The notes under the pieces: generated by a model
Seen by the model: only the letters and a program-made list of their open reading frames with translations
Told to the model about the DNA's origin: nothing
The model's database searches: none
Part shown: positions 52,335 to 60,896 of the stretch, one piece after another
How the letters are laid out: each line of letters begins with the position of its first letter
Numbering within the stretch: the first letter of the stretch is position 1
Position numbers and translations under genes: made by a program
DNA from: Streptomyces sp. NRRL B-3428
GTDB lineage: Bacteria; Actinomycetota; Actinomycetes; Streptomycetales; Streptomycetaceae
Direction: 5' to 3'
Length of the DNA: 64,000 nt
NCBI GenBank assembly: GCA_000721375.1
Contig: JOGW01000019.1
Span: 186,001-250,000, forward strand

Positions 52335-52876
52335 TGGTCGGGGGCCTTTCCCGGGAGGGAGGAGTCGGTGAGGTGGGATTCGGTGAAGTGGGATTCGGTG
52401 AGGTGTTTCTCGAACGGCAGTGGGCCGATGGCTTCCGGGTCGGCCCCGGTGTCGAACAGGGGTGTGTAGCCGGTGACCAGGTACAGGCCGCGGGCCTCGG
52501 GCTGGCGCGGTCCGGTGGTCAGGTAGATCCGCCGGTAGCCGCGTCCGGCCGCCGCCCGCTCCAGCTCGTCGACGACCCGGCGGGCGAGCCCGCGGCGGCG
52601 GTGCGCCGAGTGGGTCCAGATCCGCTTCAGTTCGGCGGTGGTGGCGTCGTAGCGGCGGAACGCGCCGCCGGCCACGGGTTCGCCGCGCTCCAGGAGGAGC
52701 AGCAGCAGTCCGCCGTGCGCGGGAGTGAACTCCTCGTCCGGATAGCGGGAGATCTCGGCGTGTGCGTCCTTGCCGTATCTCGTCGAGTACTCATGGCTGA
52801 GCTCACGCAGCAGCGGTTCGACCCGGGGGTCGGCCACGGTCACCTCGACGACCGTCAACTCGGGTGCGGAGGTCAT
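52331..52876 (-). CDS. GNAT acetyltransferase in the sulfur operon
   Basis: A 181-aa GNAT enzyme: GGLLLLLLERGEPVAGGAFRR, ELKRIWTHSAHRRRGLARRVV with the Ac-CoA loop R-R-R-G-L-A, and YRRIYLTTGPRQPEARGLYL. Both ends overlap neighbours by 4 bp. Acetylation could tag sulfur amino acids for breakdown, since N-acetylated thioethers are known intermediates for S-oxidising LLM enzymes. That is an inference. The C-terminus ends in a three-fold T-E-S-H repeat made by 15-bp DNA repeats. Confidence 0.9.
   Translation of the reverse strand: MTSAPELTVVEVTVADPRVEPLLRELSHEYSTRYGKDAHAEISRYPDEEFTPAHGGLLLLLLERGEPVAGGAFRRYDATTAELKRIWTHSAHRRRGLARRVVDELERAAAGRGYRRIYLTTGPRQPEARGLYLVTGYTPLFDTGADPEAIGPLPFEKHLTESHFTESHLTDSSLPGKAPDQ
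52365..52409. repeat. Three 15-bp coding repeats
   Basis: TCGGTGARGTGGGAT occurs at 52365-52379 and 52380-52394, with a partial third copy at 52395-52409. It encodes T-E-S-H-F/L at the end of the GNAT protein. Confidence 0.85.
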
Positions 52877-53994
52877 CCGTTGACCACCTCGAGCGTGCCC
52901 CGGGCCGCGCGCTCGGCGTCCCGCTTGGCGACCTCCTCGCGGACCAGCGGAATGACGTACCGGCCGAAGTCGATCGCGTCGTCGAGCAGGTCGTAGCCGC
53001 GCGCGGAGAGGATGTCGACACCCAGGTCGTAGTAGTCGAGCAGCGCCTGCGCCACGGTCTCGGGGGTGCCGACCAGCGCGTTGGAGTTGCCCGCGCCACC
53101 GGTCGCGGCGGCGGTCGGGGTCCACAGCGCACGGTCGTAGCGCTCACCGGCCTCGGCGATGGCGATCAGGCGCTGCGAACCGGTGTTTTCGGGGGATCCG
53201 GTCCGGTGGTGGCGTACGAGACCGGACTCGCGCCGCTGCCGGATCGCGCCGACCGTGCGGTGCGCCTTCTCCCAGGCGAGCTCCTCGGTGGGCGCGATGA
53301 TCGGCCGGAAGGCGACCTGGATCCGCGGCACATCGGTGCGCCCGGCGGCCTTCGCGGCGGCCTTCACCAACTCGATCTGCTCGGCGGTCTCGGCCAGCGG
53401 CTCGCCCCACAGGCAGTAGATATCGGCCTCGGCGCCCCCGGCCTCGTACGCGGCGGGCGAGGAACCACCGAACGACACGTTCGGGCGCGGCTGCTGCACC
53501 GGGAAGACATCGCTGACGAAGTCATGGAAGAGGTAGTGCTCGCCCTCGTGGTCGAAGGGCTCGTGCGTGGTCCAGATCTTCTTGACGATCCCGATGTACT
53601 CCCGGGTGCGGGCGTAGCGCTCGTCCTTGGTGAGGGCGTCGCCCTCGCGGCGCTGCTCGTGGTCGTTGCCGCCGGTGATGAAGTGGACGGTCAGCCGTCC
53701 CTCGCTGATCTGGTCGAGGGTGGCGAAGGTCTTCGCGGCGAACGTGGGATACGAGACGTTCGGCCGGTGGGCGAGCAGGATCTGCAGCCGTTCCAGGTGG
53801 CTCGCGATGTACGCGGCGGCCGGCGCGGGATCCGGTGAGCCCGAGCCGTACGCGAAGAGGACCCGGTCCCAGCCGTTGTCCTCATGGGCACGCGCAAGGC
53901 GGAGTGTGTAGTCCTTGTCGAAGGCGGCGCCGGAGCGTGCGGTGGTCTCCGAGCCGTTGTTGGTGGCGGCGATACCGAGGAACTCGACGGGCAT
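52873..53994 (-). CDS. SsuD-like alkanesulfonate monooxygenase
   Basis: A 373-aa LLM enzyme of the SsuD/SfnG group. It has EFLGIAATNNGSETTARSG, GWDRVLFAYGSGSPDP, LLAHRPNVSYPTFAAKTFATLDQIS, the flavin-binding GRLTVHFITGGNDHEQRREGD, and SSPAAYEAGGAEADIYCLWGEP. SsuD enzymes use FMNH2 and oxygen to release sulfite from alkanesulfonates. It is the first structural gene after the cysteine leader peptide, so it should be made when sulfur is short. ATG53994 is chosen over an upstream start on family length. Substrate range is unknown. Confidence 0.92.
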   Translation of the reverse strand: MPVEFLGIAATNNGSETTARSGAAFDKDYTLRLARAHEDNGWDRVLFAYGSGSPDPAPAAAYIASHLERLQILLAHRPNVSYPTFAAKTFATLDQISEGRLTVHFITGGNDHEQRREGDALTKDERYARTREYIGIVKKIWTTHEPFDHEGEHYLFHDFVSDVFPVQQPRPNVSFGGSSPAAYEAGGAEADIYCLWGEPLAETAEQIELVKAAAKAAGRTDVPRIQVAFRPIIAPTEELAWEKAHRTVGAIRQRRESGLVRHHRTGSPENTGSQRLIAIAEAGERYDRALWTPTAAATGGAGNSNALVGTPETVAQALLDYYDLGVDILSARGYDLLDDAIDFGRYVIPLVREEVAKRDAERAARGTLEVVNG

Positions 53995-54232
53995 CAGGGG
54001 GCCTTTCCGGGCTGTTGCGGGCATGCGGGCATGGCGAGTTGCCGCAGGGCGTGCGGGCAGGGGAAGCGGCGAAGACGTGGGTGTGACGACGGCGGGCGTC
54101 AGGAAGGTCCGACGGGCGGCAGGCGCACGTCAGACGTCAGGGAGCTGCGGCAGCGCGCGGCAAAGGAGAGCTCGGCCCGCAACGGGGGCACCGAGGGAGG
54201 GAAGGGCCGGGATCAGCCGGTCCGCTGCCGGG

Positions 54233-54310
54233 TCAGACGCAACACGCGGCAGACCACACTCGACCGAAGTCGATGTGGCTGCGCGTGACCAAGCGCTCTG
54301 TGGCAGGCAT
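54233..54310 (-). CDS. Cysteine-rich leader peptide (sulfur attenuator)
   Basis: A 25-codon frame whose peptide begins MPATERLVTRSHIDFGRV and ends WSAACCV. The order L-V-x-R-x-H-I-D-F-G-R-V, S-A, then Cys matches the leader peptides often found before Streptomyces sulfur-assimilation operons. The two adjacent Cys codons near the stop suit ribosome stalling when charged cysteinyl-tRNA is scarce, changing expression of the downstream operon. GGAG lies three bases before the ATG, which is close; the message might also start at or near the ATG. The first structural gene begins about 240 bp downstream. The motif match is strong, and regulation is inferred. Confidence 0.87.
   Translation of the reverse strand: MPATERLVTRSHIDFGRVWSAACCV
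54243..54287 (-). promoter_or_regulatory. UUCG-capped hairpin inside the leader reading frame
   Basis: On the leftward RNA, the leader codons fold into a stem of 19 Watson-Crick pairs (54269-54287 with 54243-54264), with three single-base bulges and a C(UUCG)G tetraloop at 54265-54268. The loop sits on the codons for D-F-G of the conserved H-I-D-F-G-R-V block. The Cys codons lie at the base of the 3' arm. Confidence 0.75.
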
Positions 54311-54446
54311 GCGCTCCATTGAGCAGGACGCCGTCGCGGCCGTCAAGCGGTGCCCGGATGATGGACTCTTCAACTTGCGCCACTGATAAGGGAGTTGGCG
54401 GGAGCGCGTGCCATGTGCTGTTCACACGACTGAAGCATCCGTCGCG

Positions 54447-54477
54447 TTGACAGGTCCACTGCGGCGCCGCATACGAT
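54447..54477 (+). promoter_or_regulatory. Candidate promoter of the rightward permease operon
   Basis: TTGACA at 54447-54452 and TACGAT at 54472-54477 (19-bp spacing, or CATACG at 17 bp) lie about 85 bp before the permease start. Confidence 0.5.
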
Positions 54478-54560
54478 CGGATCCGAACCGGCCGCGTTGA
54501 GGGACGCGGTGCGTGTGACGACGCACCCACGCCCGCGATCTCCTCACCCGGAGCCCTCCG

Positions 54561-55610
54561 ATGGTCCAGCCTTCGAACGTCACGCCGGCCACCCCTGTGC
54601 CGGCGCACCTTCCGCCCTTCCTCGCCACGGAATCCCTTGCCGTCGAACTCCTCACCGCCCCACCGCTCGCCCCCAAGGCGCCGCGCATCGTGCCGCGCAG
54701 GCGACCGGGCCGCTGGTTGACCGCGGCCTCGGCCCTGCTCGTCTTCGCGATGGTGCTCAACTCCGTGGTCCGCAACGACGCCTTCCAGTGGGGCGTGGTG
54801 GGCGACTACTTCACCACCCCCGCCGTACTCGACGGCCTGCTGCTCACGTTGTGGCTGACCGGTGCGGTGATGGTGCTCGGCTTCCTGCTCGGCACCGTGC
54901 TGGCGGTGATGAGGCTCTCCGCCAACCCGGTGCTGCGCACGCTCAGTTGGGGCTTCGTCTGGGTCTTCCGCTCCACGCCGCTGCTCGTGCAGCTGCTGTT
55001 CTGGTTCAACATCGGCGCGCTGTATCCGACGCTGAGCCTCGGCATCCCGTTCGGGCCCGAGCTGTTCACGGTGGAGACCGTGAACCTGCTCGGCCCCACC
55101 CTCACCGCCGTCATCGGCCTGACCCTGCACGAGAGCGCGTACGCCGCAGAGGTGGTGCGCGGCGGGATCCTCTCCGTGGAGTCCGGGCAGACCGAGGCCG
55201 CGCAGGCGCTCGGCCTGGGCAGACGCCGTACGCTGCGCAGGATCGTGATCCCGCAGGCGATGCGCTCGATCGTGCCGACCGCGGGGAACATGCTGATCGG
55301 CACGCTCAAGGGCACGAGCATCGTCAGCGTGCTCGCCGTGCACGATCTGCTGTACTCGACCCAGTTGATCTACAACCAGACGTATCAGGTGATCCCGCTC
55401 CTCATGGTCGCCACGCTCTGGTACATAGCCGTCACCAGCGTGCTCAGCGTGGGTCAGTACTACGTCGAACGGCACTACGCGCGCGGCAGCTCCCGCGCCC
55501 AGCCGCCCACGCCACTGCAGCGGGTGAGGGGCCGACTGGCATCCGCTCGCAGTCGCCTGAACAAGCTCACGGCGTCCGACACCCGCCCGGCGGCCGGTGG
55601 TGAGCGATGA
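54561..55610 (+). CDS. Polar amino acid-type ABC permease (divergent copy)
   Basis: A 349-aa permease paralogous to the one at 50379. It has VLDGLLLTLWLTGAVMVLGFL, VFRSTPLLVQLLFWFN, EVVRGGILSVESGQTEAAQALG and PQAMRSIVPTAGNMLIG. Both proteins end in the same odd tail: [10 protein letters not shown], then P-P-T-P-L-Q-R-V-R. There is no ATPase or binding protein gene beside it, so it likely borrows the ATPase at 49618 and one of the two binding proteins. GGAG precedes ATG54561. The stop overlaps the next gene by 4 bp. Confidence 0.95.
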   Translation: MVQPSNVTPATPVPAHLPPFLATESLAVELLTAPPLAPKAPRIVPRRRPGRWLTAASALLVFAMVLNSVVRNDAFQWGVVGDYFTTPAVLDGLLLTLWLTGAVMVLGFLLGTVLAVMRLSANPVLRTLSWGFVWVFRSTPLLVQLLFWFNIGALYPTLSLGIPFGPELFTVETVNLLGPTLTAVIGLTLHESAYAAEVVRGGILSVESGQTEAAQALGLGRRRTLRRIVIPQAMRSIVPTAGNMLIGTLKGTSIVSVLAVHDLLYSTQLIYNQTYQVIPLLMVATLWYIAVTSVLSVGQYYVERHYARGSSRAQPPTPLQRVRGRLASARSRLNKLTASDTRPAAGGER

Positions 55611-57598
55611 GCGAGCCCTCGTCGACAGCCGTCCTGGTGATCGTCGGCGCGGGCCCCCGCGCCACCGGCCTCCTGGAGCGCATCGCGGCCAACGCGCCGG
55701 AACTCTGGGACGGCCGGGACCAGTTGCGCATCCATCTGGTGGACCCGCACCCGCCGGGCCCCGGCCGCATCTGGCGCGCCGAGCAGTCCCCGCTGCTGCG
55801 GATGAACTCCATGGCCGAGGACGTCACCATGTTCACCGACGAGTCCTCGACGCTGGACGGTCCGGTACGACCGGGCCCTTCCCTTGCCGAATGGGCGGCC
55901 CAGTTCGCCGGCCGCGGTCCGCGCTTCGAACCGTTCACCGAGCCCGCCGACCCCGCCGTACTCGCCGAACTGCGCACTCTGCGCGCCACCGACTTCCCCA
56001 CCCGCAGGGCCCAAAGCGCCTACCTGGACTGGGTGTTCCGCCGGACGCTCGACGAACTGCCGCCCACGGTCACCGTCACCTGGCACCGCACCACCGCGAC
56101 CGCGGTCACCGGACCGGAGGACGGCCCGCAGCACGTCCACCTCGCCGACCGCACCACCCCGCTCACCGCCGACCTCGTCGTCCTCGCACAGGGGCACCTC
56201 GGCTCGGCGCCGGACGCACGGCACAGCGCGCATGCCGCGTTCGCCCGCCGTCACGGCCGCTTCCATCTGCCGCCTGAGTTCACGGCCGACGCCGACCTCT
56301 CGGCCCTGCGGCCCGGTGAACATGTCCTCGTACGCGGCTTCGGACTCGCCTTCGTCGACCTGATGGCGCTGCTCACCGAAGGCCGCGGCGGCAGCTTCCG
56401 CGGCGGGCGCGACGGCACCCTCACCTATCTGCCCTCGGGCCGCGAGCCCGTTCTGCACATCGGATCGCGCCGAGGCGTGCCGTACCACTCCAAGACCAAC
56501 TACCGGCTGCAGGGCCCCCGCCCGCCCCTGCCCCGCCACTTCGGTGCCGAGGCGGTGGACAAGCTCGTCGCCGAAGGCCGCCCGCTCGACCTGCGCCGCG
56601 ACGTCTGGCCGCTGATGGCCAAGGAGATCGGCTACGGCCACTACCACGAGCTGTTCCACGCGCACCCCGAGCGGACCGTGCTCAGCTGGCAGCGCTTCGA
56701 GGCGGCGTACGACCGACTCGACTGGTACGGCGTCGACATGGCCGCCCTGGTCGCCACCGCCGTACCGGATCCGGCGGACCGGCTGGACTTCGAGACGCTC
56801 GACCGACCGCTCGCGGGCCAGGCCTTCCCCTCGGCGGAGGCCTTCCAGGACCACCTGCGCGCCACCGTCGCCGCCGACGTGGCCCGCCGAGAGGACCCGG
56901 AGCACAGCGCCGATCTCGGTGCGTTCCTCGCGCTGCTCTCCCTCTACGGACAGCTGCCGCGTCTGGTCGCCTCCGGCCTGCTCACCGCCCGCACCGTCGC
57001 CGAGGACCTGGACGGCTGGTGGCGCGGCTTCTTCAGCTTCCTCGCCTCGGGGCCGCCCGGCTTCCGGCTGCGTCAGCTTCTCGCACTGTCCCGGGCCGGC
57101 GTGGTCCGCTTCCTGGGTGCGGACGTCCGTATCGGCACGGACGAATCCACCGGTACGTTCACGGCCGCCTCCGCCACCGTGCCCGGCCACCTCACGCATG
57201 CCACCGCACTGATCGAGGCGTATCTGCCGGAGACCTCGCTGGCCCGCACCGAGGATCCGCTCCTGCGCGCGCTCCACCAGGACGGCGCCCTGGCCGAGGA
57301 GGTCATCTCCGATCCCACGCACACCCATCGCTCCGGCCTGCTCACGGTGACACCGGCCGACGGGCACGTCATCGACCCGTCACTCGGCGGCCCGCACCCC
57401 CGCCGTATCGCCCTCGGCGCCCCCACCAACAGCCGGAGCGTCGCGGCCTTCGCCCGCCCGCGCACCGACGCACCGGCGTTCCGGCAGAACGATGCCACGG
57501 CACGGGCACTGCTCCGCGCGCTGCGGGCGTCCGTGCTGCTGCCGCCCACAGGTCGCAGCCGGAGCCGATACCGGAGAGAATCGGCGCATATGGGCTGA
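55607..57598 (+). CDS. FAD/NAD(P)-binding oxidoreductase
   Basis: A 663-aa protein with an N-terminal Rossmann FAD site VIVGAGPRATGLLERIAAN, then VDPHPPGPGRIWRAEQSPLLRMNS, typical of the large FAD-NAD(P)-binding family related to ornithine/lysine N-monooxygenases. DLVVLAQGHLG is the ATG-like motif of flavin hydroxylases. Its length exceeds the usual 450, with a long C-terminal helical part (about 430-600). It is coupled to the permease. This type often sits next to organosulfur uptake genes, so it could oxidise S or N of an imported compound. Function is not known. Confidence 0.85.
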   Translation: MSEPSSTAVLVIVGAGPRATGLLERIAANAPELWDGRDQLRIHLVDPHPPGPGRIWRAEQSPLLRMNSMAEDVTMFTDESSTLDGPVRPGPSLAEWAAQFAGRGPRFEPFTEPADPAVLAELRTLRATDFPTRRAQSAYLDWVFRRTLDELPPTVTVTWHRTTATAVTGPEDGPQHVHLADRTTPLTADLVVLAQGHLGSAPDARHSAHAAFARRHGRFHLPPEFTADADLSALRPGEHVLVRGFGLAFVDLMALLTEGRGGSFRGGRDGTLTYLPSGREPVLHIGSRRGVPYHSKTNYRLQGPRPPLPRHFGAEAVDKLVAEGRPLDLRRDVWPLMAKEIGYGHYHELFHAHPERTVLSWQRFEAAYDRLDWYGVDMAALVATAVPDPADRLDFETLDRPLAGQAFPSAEAFQDHLRATVAADVARREDPEHSADLGAFLALLSLYGQLPRLVASGLLTARTVAEDLDGWWRGFFSFLASGPPGFRLRQLLALSRAGVVRFLGADVRIGTDESTGTFTAASATVPGHLTHATALIEAYLPETSLARTEDPLLRALHQDGALAEEVISDPTHTHRSGLLTVTPADGHVIDPSLGGPHPRRIALGAPTNSRSVAAFARPRTDAPAFRQNDATARALLRALRASVLLPPTGRSRSRYRRESAHMG

Positions 57599-57661
57599 GT
57601 CCGGGCAGGCACGGGATGTCGTCGCCTGTCGGGTACGCGGCGCACCCAGAGGAGCGTGCTC

Positions 57662-58981
57662 ATGACCGCACCGTTCGCGTTGACCGACGCCACCCTCGTG
57701 ACCGGTGACGCGAAAGGCACCGTGGTGCCGGACCGGACGATCGTCGTGGGCGGCAAGGGCGAGATCGAGCAGGTCGGCCCCACGGGGGAGACGCCCGTAC
57801 CGCAGGGGTACCGGACCGTCGACGCGCGGGGCCGGTTCGTCGTGCCGGGCATCATCAACGCGCACGCGCATCTGTTCTCCGACGGCAGACCGCTGCCGGC
57901 GATCCTGCTCAACGAGAAGGCGCAGGGCGCCGTATCCGTCGTCAGCCGGAGCTTCGTCGGCAGACAGCTGTTCACGAGGCGTACGCGGGCGAACGTCACC
58001 ACGCAGCTGCATTCCGGCGTCACCACCATCCGCAGCGTCGGCGACGTCGGATACGAAGTGGTCGCCGTCGCGCAGGAGATCCAGCAGGGAAAGTACCCCG
58101 GCCCGCGCGTACTCGCCTCGGGACCGCTGCTCGCGGTGACCGGCGGACACGGCGCACCGCAGATCGCCCTGACCGGTGACTCGCCCTGGGCGGCCCGCGC
58201 CAACACGCGGCGCAACATCCAGCGGGGCGTCAAGGCCATCAAGATCTCCGCCACCGCCGGGGTGACCGACGCACGGGAAGTCGGCTATGCGGGCCGCCCC
58301 GAGATGACCGAGGAGGAGATGACCGCGATCTGCGAGGAGGCGCACAATGCGGGCCTCCTCGTCGCCGCGCACGCCCAGAGCAAAGAGGGCATCCGCAACG
58401 CGCTGCGCGCCGGCGTCGACACCATCGAGCACGGCGCCGCGATGACCCCGGAGATCATCGAGTTGTTCCTCGACAACCCCCGTTCCCTGCACGGTACTTC
58501 GGCGGTCATCCCCACCCTCCAGGCCTGTCTGCCGCTGGTGAAGCTCGATCCGGAGGTCACCGGAGTCAACGACATCAGCAGGGCCAACGCGGAAATGATC
58601 CTGGAGGAGATGATCCAGGGCATCGGCGCAGCGCTGGAGCACGGCATCCCGCTCGGCATGGGCAACGACTCCGCCCTCACCTTCGTCCCGCACTACGACG
58701 TGTGGCGCGAGATGGATCTCCTGGTGCGCTACGGCGGTCTCACGCCGGCTCAGGCCCTGCACGCGGCGACGCAGGCGAACGCGCGGATCCTGGGGGTCGA
58801 CACCGTGACCGGCTCGGTGGAGCCGGGCAGGGCGGCGGACCTGGTGGTGCTCGGCGCGAATCCGCTCGATGGCTTCCGGGCCTTCGCCGACCCCGAGTTG
58901 GTGGTCGCGCGCGGGACGGTGATCGAGCGGCCGTCGGTCACCCGCTTCCCGGAGGTCGACGTCCACCTGGACGCCCTCTGA
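57662..58981 (+). CDS. Amidohydrolase family protein
   Basis: A 439-aa metal-dependent hydrolase of the amidohydrolase superfamily. It has VVPGIINAHAHLF (the H-x-H metal site), a Lys in GVKAIKISATAG that could bridge metals, AAHAQSKEGIRNALRAG, VDTIEHGAAM and LGMGNDSAL, with Asp as the last metal ligand. This is the imidazolonepropionase/Xaa-Pro dipeptidase-like subgroup. ATG57662 follows AGAGGAG. It is 63 bp after the FAD protein and may be part of the same transcript, perhaps splitting an amide or cyclic group from an imported compound. Substrate is unknown. Confidence 0.92.
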   Translation: MTAPFALTDATLVTGDAKGTVVPDRTIVVGGKGEIEQVGPTGETPVPQGYRTVDARGRFVVPGIINAHAHLFSDGRPLPAILLNEKAQGAVSVVSRSFVGRQLFTRRTRANVTTQLHSGVTTIRSVGDVGYEVVAVAQEIQQGKYPGPRVLASGPLLAVTGGHGAPQIALTGDSPWAARANTRRNIQRGVKAIKISATAGVTDAREVGYAGRPEMTEEEMTAICEEAHNAGLLVAAHAQSKEGIRNALRAGVDTIEHGAAMTPEIIELFLDNPRSLHGTSAVIPTLQACLPLVKLDPEVTGVNDISRANAEMILEEMIQGIGAALEHGIPLGMGNDSALTFVPHYDVWREMDLLVRYGGLTPAQALHAATQANARILGVDTVTGSVEPGRAADLVVLGANPLDGFRAFADPELVVARGTVIERPSVTRFPEVDVHLDAL

Positions 58982-59158
58982 GCCGGCTCCGTACCGACGG
59001 AACGGACGTCGACCGGTCATCACGACACGGGTGATCCGGGGCAGCGGAATCCTCGACTGACACAAGGGCCTCACCGGGGAACCGGACGGCCGTGTCTGGT
59101 CGTGCATGGACATGGCACGATATCCGATCAAGTGCCGTACCGTGCGGAGGTGTTGGGC

Positions 59159-60883
59159 GTGGAGCCGTTGACCGGCGAAGATCCTCGGCAGGTCGGCCCG
59201 TATCGGATTCTGATGCGGCTCGGCGAGGGCGGGATGGGGCGGGTCTACCTCGGGCGCTCGCCCGGCGGCCGCTCCGTGGCCGTGAAACTGGTGCACGGCG
59301 GGCTCGCCACGACGCCGGGATTCCGCCAGCGGTTCGCACGGGAGGTGCAGGCCTCGCGGGCCGTATCCGGAGCCGGCACCGCGCCGGTCGTGGCGGCGGA
59401 TCCGGAGGCGGCCGTACCTTGGCTTGCCTCCGCGTACATACCCGGTCCCTCCCTGGGCGAGGCCGTGTACCGGTACGGCCCGCTGCCGGAGCCGGCGCTG
59501 TGGCGGCTCCTCGCAGGGCTGGCCGAGGCGCTCGACGTCGTGCACTCCAGCGGGCTCGTGCACCGCGACCTCAAGCCGTCGAACGTCCTGCTGTCCCTTG
59601 ACCGTCCCGTCCTCATCGACTTCGGGATCGCCCGGGCGGCCGACGACGCGGCGCTCACCGGGACCGGCCTCGTGGTGGGTTCGCCGGGGTACATGTCCCC
59701 GGAGCAGGCGGAGGGGCGGGTGGTGAACGCGCCCGGTGATGTGTTCTCGCTGGGTGCGGTCCTCGCGTTCGCCGCGACCGGGAGCAACCCCTTCGGCGGG
59801 GGCTCCGGGCCCGAGCTCCTGTACCGGATCGTGCACCACGAACCCGATCTGACCGGTGCGCCCGAGGGATTCGCGGCAGTCGTACGGGAGTGCCTGAACA
59901 GACAGCCGGAGAACAGGCCGAGCCCCGCCGACCTGCGGGCGAGAGCCGAAGCGCACGCCGGGCACGGCGGTGACTGGCTGCCCGCTCCGGTCGCATCGGC
60001 GATCGCGCGCCGTGGCGAGCTGCTGCTCAACCTGGAGGCGGAGGAGTCCGGTCCGGGACCGGTCCTCCAAAAGAATCCGCCCACCGCGGTGGTCACCGAG
60101 GTGGATCCGCCCCACGCGCCTTCCCCGTCCACGGCGCCCACCCAAGGACCCGGCCACGACGCGCGGACATCCCCGACCCCGGGATTCGGCCCGGCTCCGG
60201 CTCCCCACGGCGCGCCGCACACGCCGCCGCCTCCCGTGTACGGCGCCGCGCACACGCCGCCAACTCCCGTGTACGGCGCGCCGCACACGCCACCGCCCGC
60301 CTACGGTGCCTACCCCACGACACCGCAGCCCACCAGAGCTCCGGCGGGGCGCGGCGGCGTGGTGCTCGCGGGGATCGTGGCGCTCGCCGTCGCGGCGGGT
60401 GCCGGGATCGTCATCGCGCTCAACGCCGCGGGAGACCGTGATCCGGATGCCAAGCAGCCCCCGCCGACGTCCACCGAGCGCCAGGCGGATCCTTCGACGA
60501 CCGCCTCGCGGCAGCCGGCCGGGAACGCCTCGGCCATCAGCGGTGAGTGGATCGGCACCTATCACTGCGCCCAGGGCAAAACCGGTATGACGTTGACGAT
60601 GTCCGAGGACGACGGTGGTGTCGTCACCGCCACGTTCGACTTCTACGCGGACGCTTCCAATCCCGATGTTCCGTCGGGCTCTTTCGCGATGAAGGGCGTC
60701 TTCGCGGGACGGCAGCTGCGACTGCTCCCCGACCACTGGATCGACCGTCCCGACGACTACCTCATGCTCGGTCTCAGAGCGCGTGTCGAGGGCGACGCAC
60801 AGCAGACGATCGTCGGGACGGTCACGAACGCGGACGGCTCCGACTCGGACAGCTGCACCACGTTCAACGTCGAGCGGAGCTGA
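59159..60883 (+). CDS. Membrane Ser/Thr protein kinase (PknB-like)
   Basis: A 574-aa kinase. The catalytic domain (about 13-275) has glycine loop LGEGGMGRVYLGRS, VAVKLVHGG (the ATP Lys), HRDLKPSNVLL (catalytic Asp near 137), DFGIA, and GYMSPEQAEG. A long Pro-rich linker (about 300-400) carries repeats HTPPP-VYGA. One membrane helix (GGVVLAGIVALAVAAGAGIV) leads to an exterior domain of about 110 residues beginning SGEWIGTYHCAQGKTG with two Cys. It could sense an envelope signal. GTG59159 is set by GGAGG eight bases upstream. The target is unknown. Confidence 0.93.
   Translation: MEPLTGEDPRQVGPYRILMRLGEGGMGRVYLGRSPGGRSVAVKLVHGGLATTPGFRQRFAREVQASRAVSGAGTAPVVAADPEAAVPWLASAYIPGPSLGEAVYRYGPLPEPALWRLLAGLAEALDVVHSSGLVHRDLKPSNVLLSLDRPVLIDFGIARAADDAALTGTGLVVGSPGYMSPEQAEGRVVNAPGDVFSLGAVLAFAATGSNPFGGGSGPELLYRIVHHEPDLTGAPEGFAAVVRECLNRQPENRPSPADLRARAEAHAGHGGDWLPAPVASAIARRGELLLNLEAEESGPGPVLQKNPPTAVVTEVDPPHAPSPSTAPTQGPGHDARTSPTPGFGPAPAPHGAPHTPPPPVYGAAHTPPTPVYGAPHTPPPAYGAYPTTPQPTRAPAGRGGVVLAGIVALAVAAGAGIVIALNAAGDRDPDAKQPPPTSTERQADPSTTASRQPAGNASAISGEWIGTYHCAQGKTGMTLTMSEDDGGVVTATFDFYADASNPDVPSGSFAMKGVFAGRQLRLLPDHWIDRPDDYLMLGLRARVEGDAQQTIVGTVTNADGSDSDSCTTFNVERS
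60209..60304. repeat. 33-bp coding repeats in the kinase linker
   Basis: Two 33-bp units (60209-60241, 60242-60274) and a 30-bp third encode G-A-P-H-T-P-P-P-P-V-Y. They lie in the Pro-rich linker and may vary in number. Confidence 0.8.
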
Positions 60884-60896
60884 CCTCGTCGGCTCG

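Larger units (their letters stand above)
53995..54560. other. Divergent regulatory region of the sulfur operons
   Basis: 566 bp between the two divergent operons. It holds the leader peptide, its hairpin and a promoter-like pair for the rightward operon, all listed separately. The 240 bp between the leader stop and the first gene could hold an attenuator; several GC-rich short stems are possible, but I cannot rank them by eye. Confidence 0.7.

Noticed and set aside
54317..54346. TTGACG...TCAATG as a leaderless promoter for the cysteine leader peptide
   Set aside because: Position would fit a start at the ATG, but the -10 is a poor match and a GGAG also lies before the ATG; left undecided.
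57380..60736. Very long leftward frame antisense to the amidohydrolase and the kinase
   Set aside because: It is a GC-rich shadow frame with no family motifs; the plus strand has two clear enzymes there.
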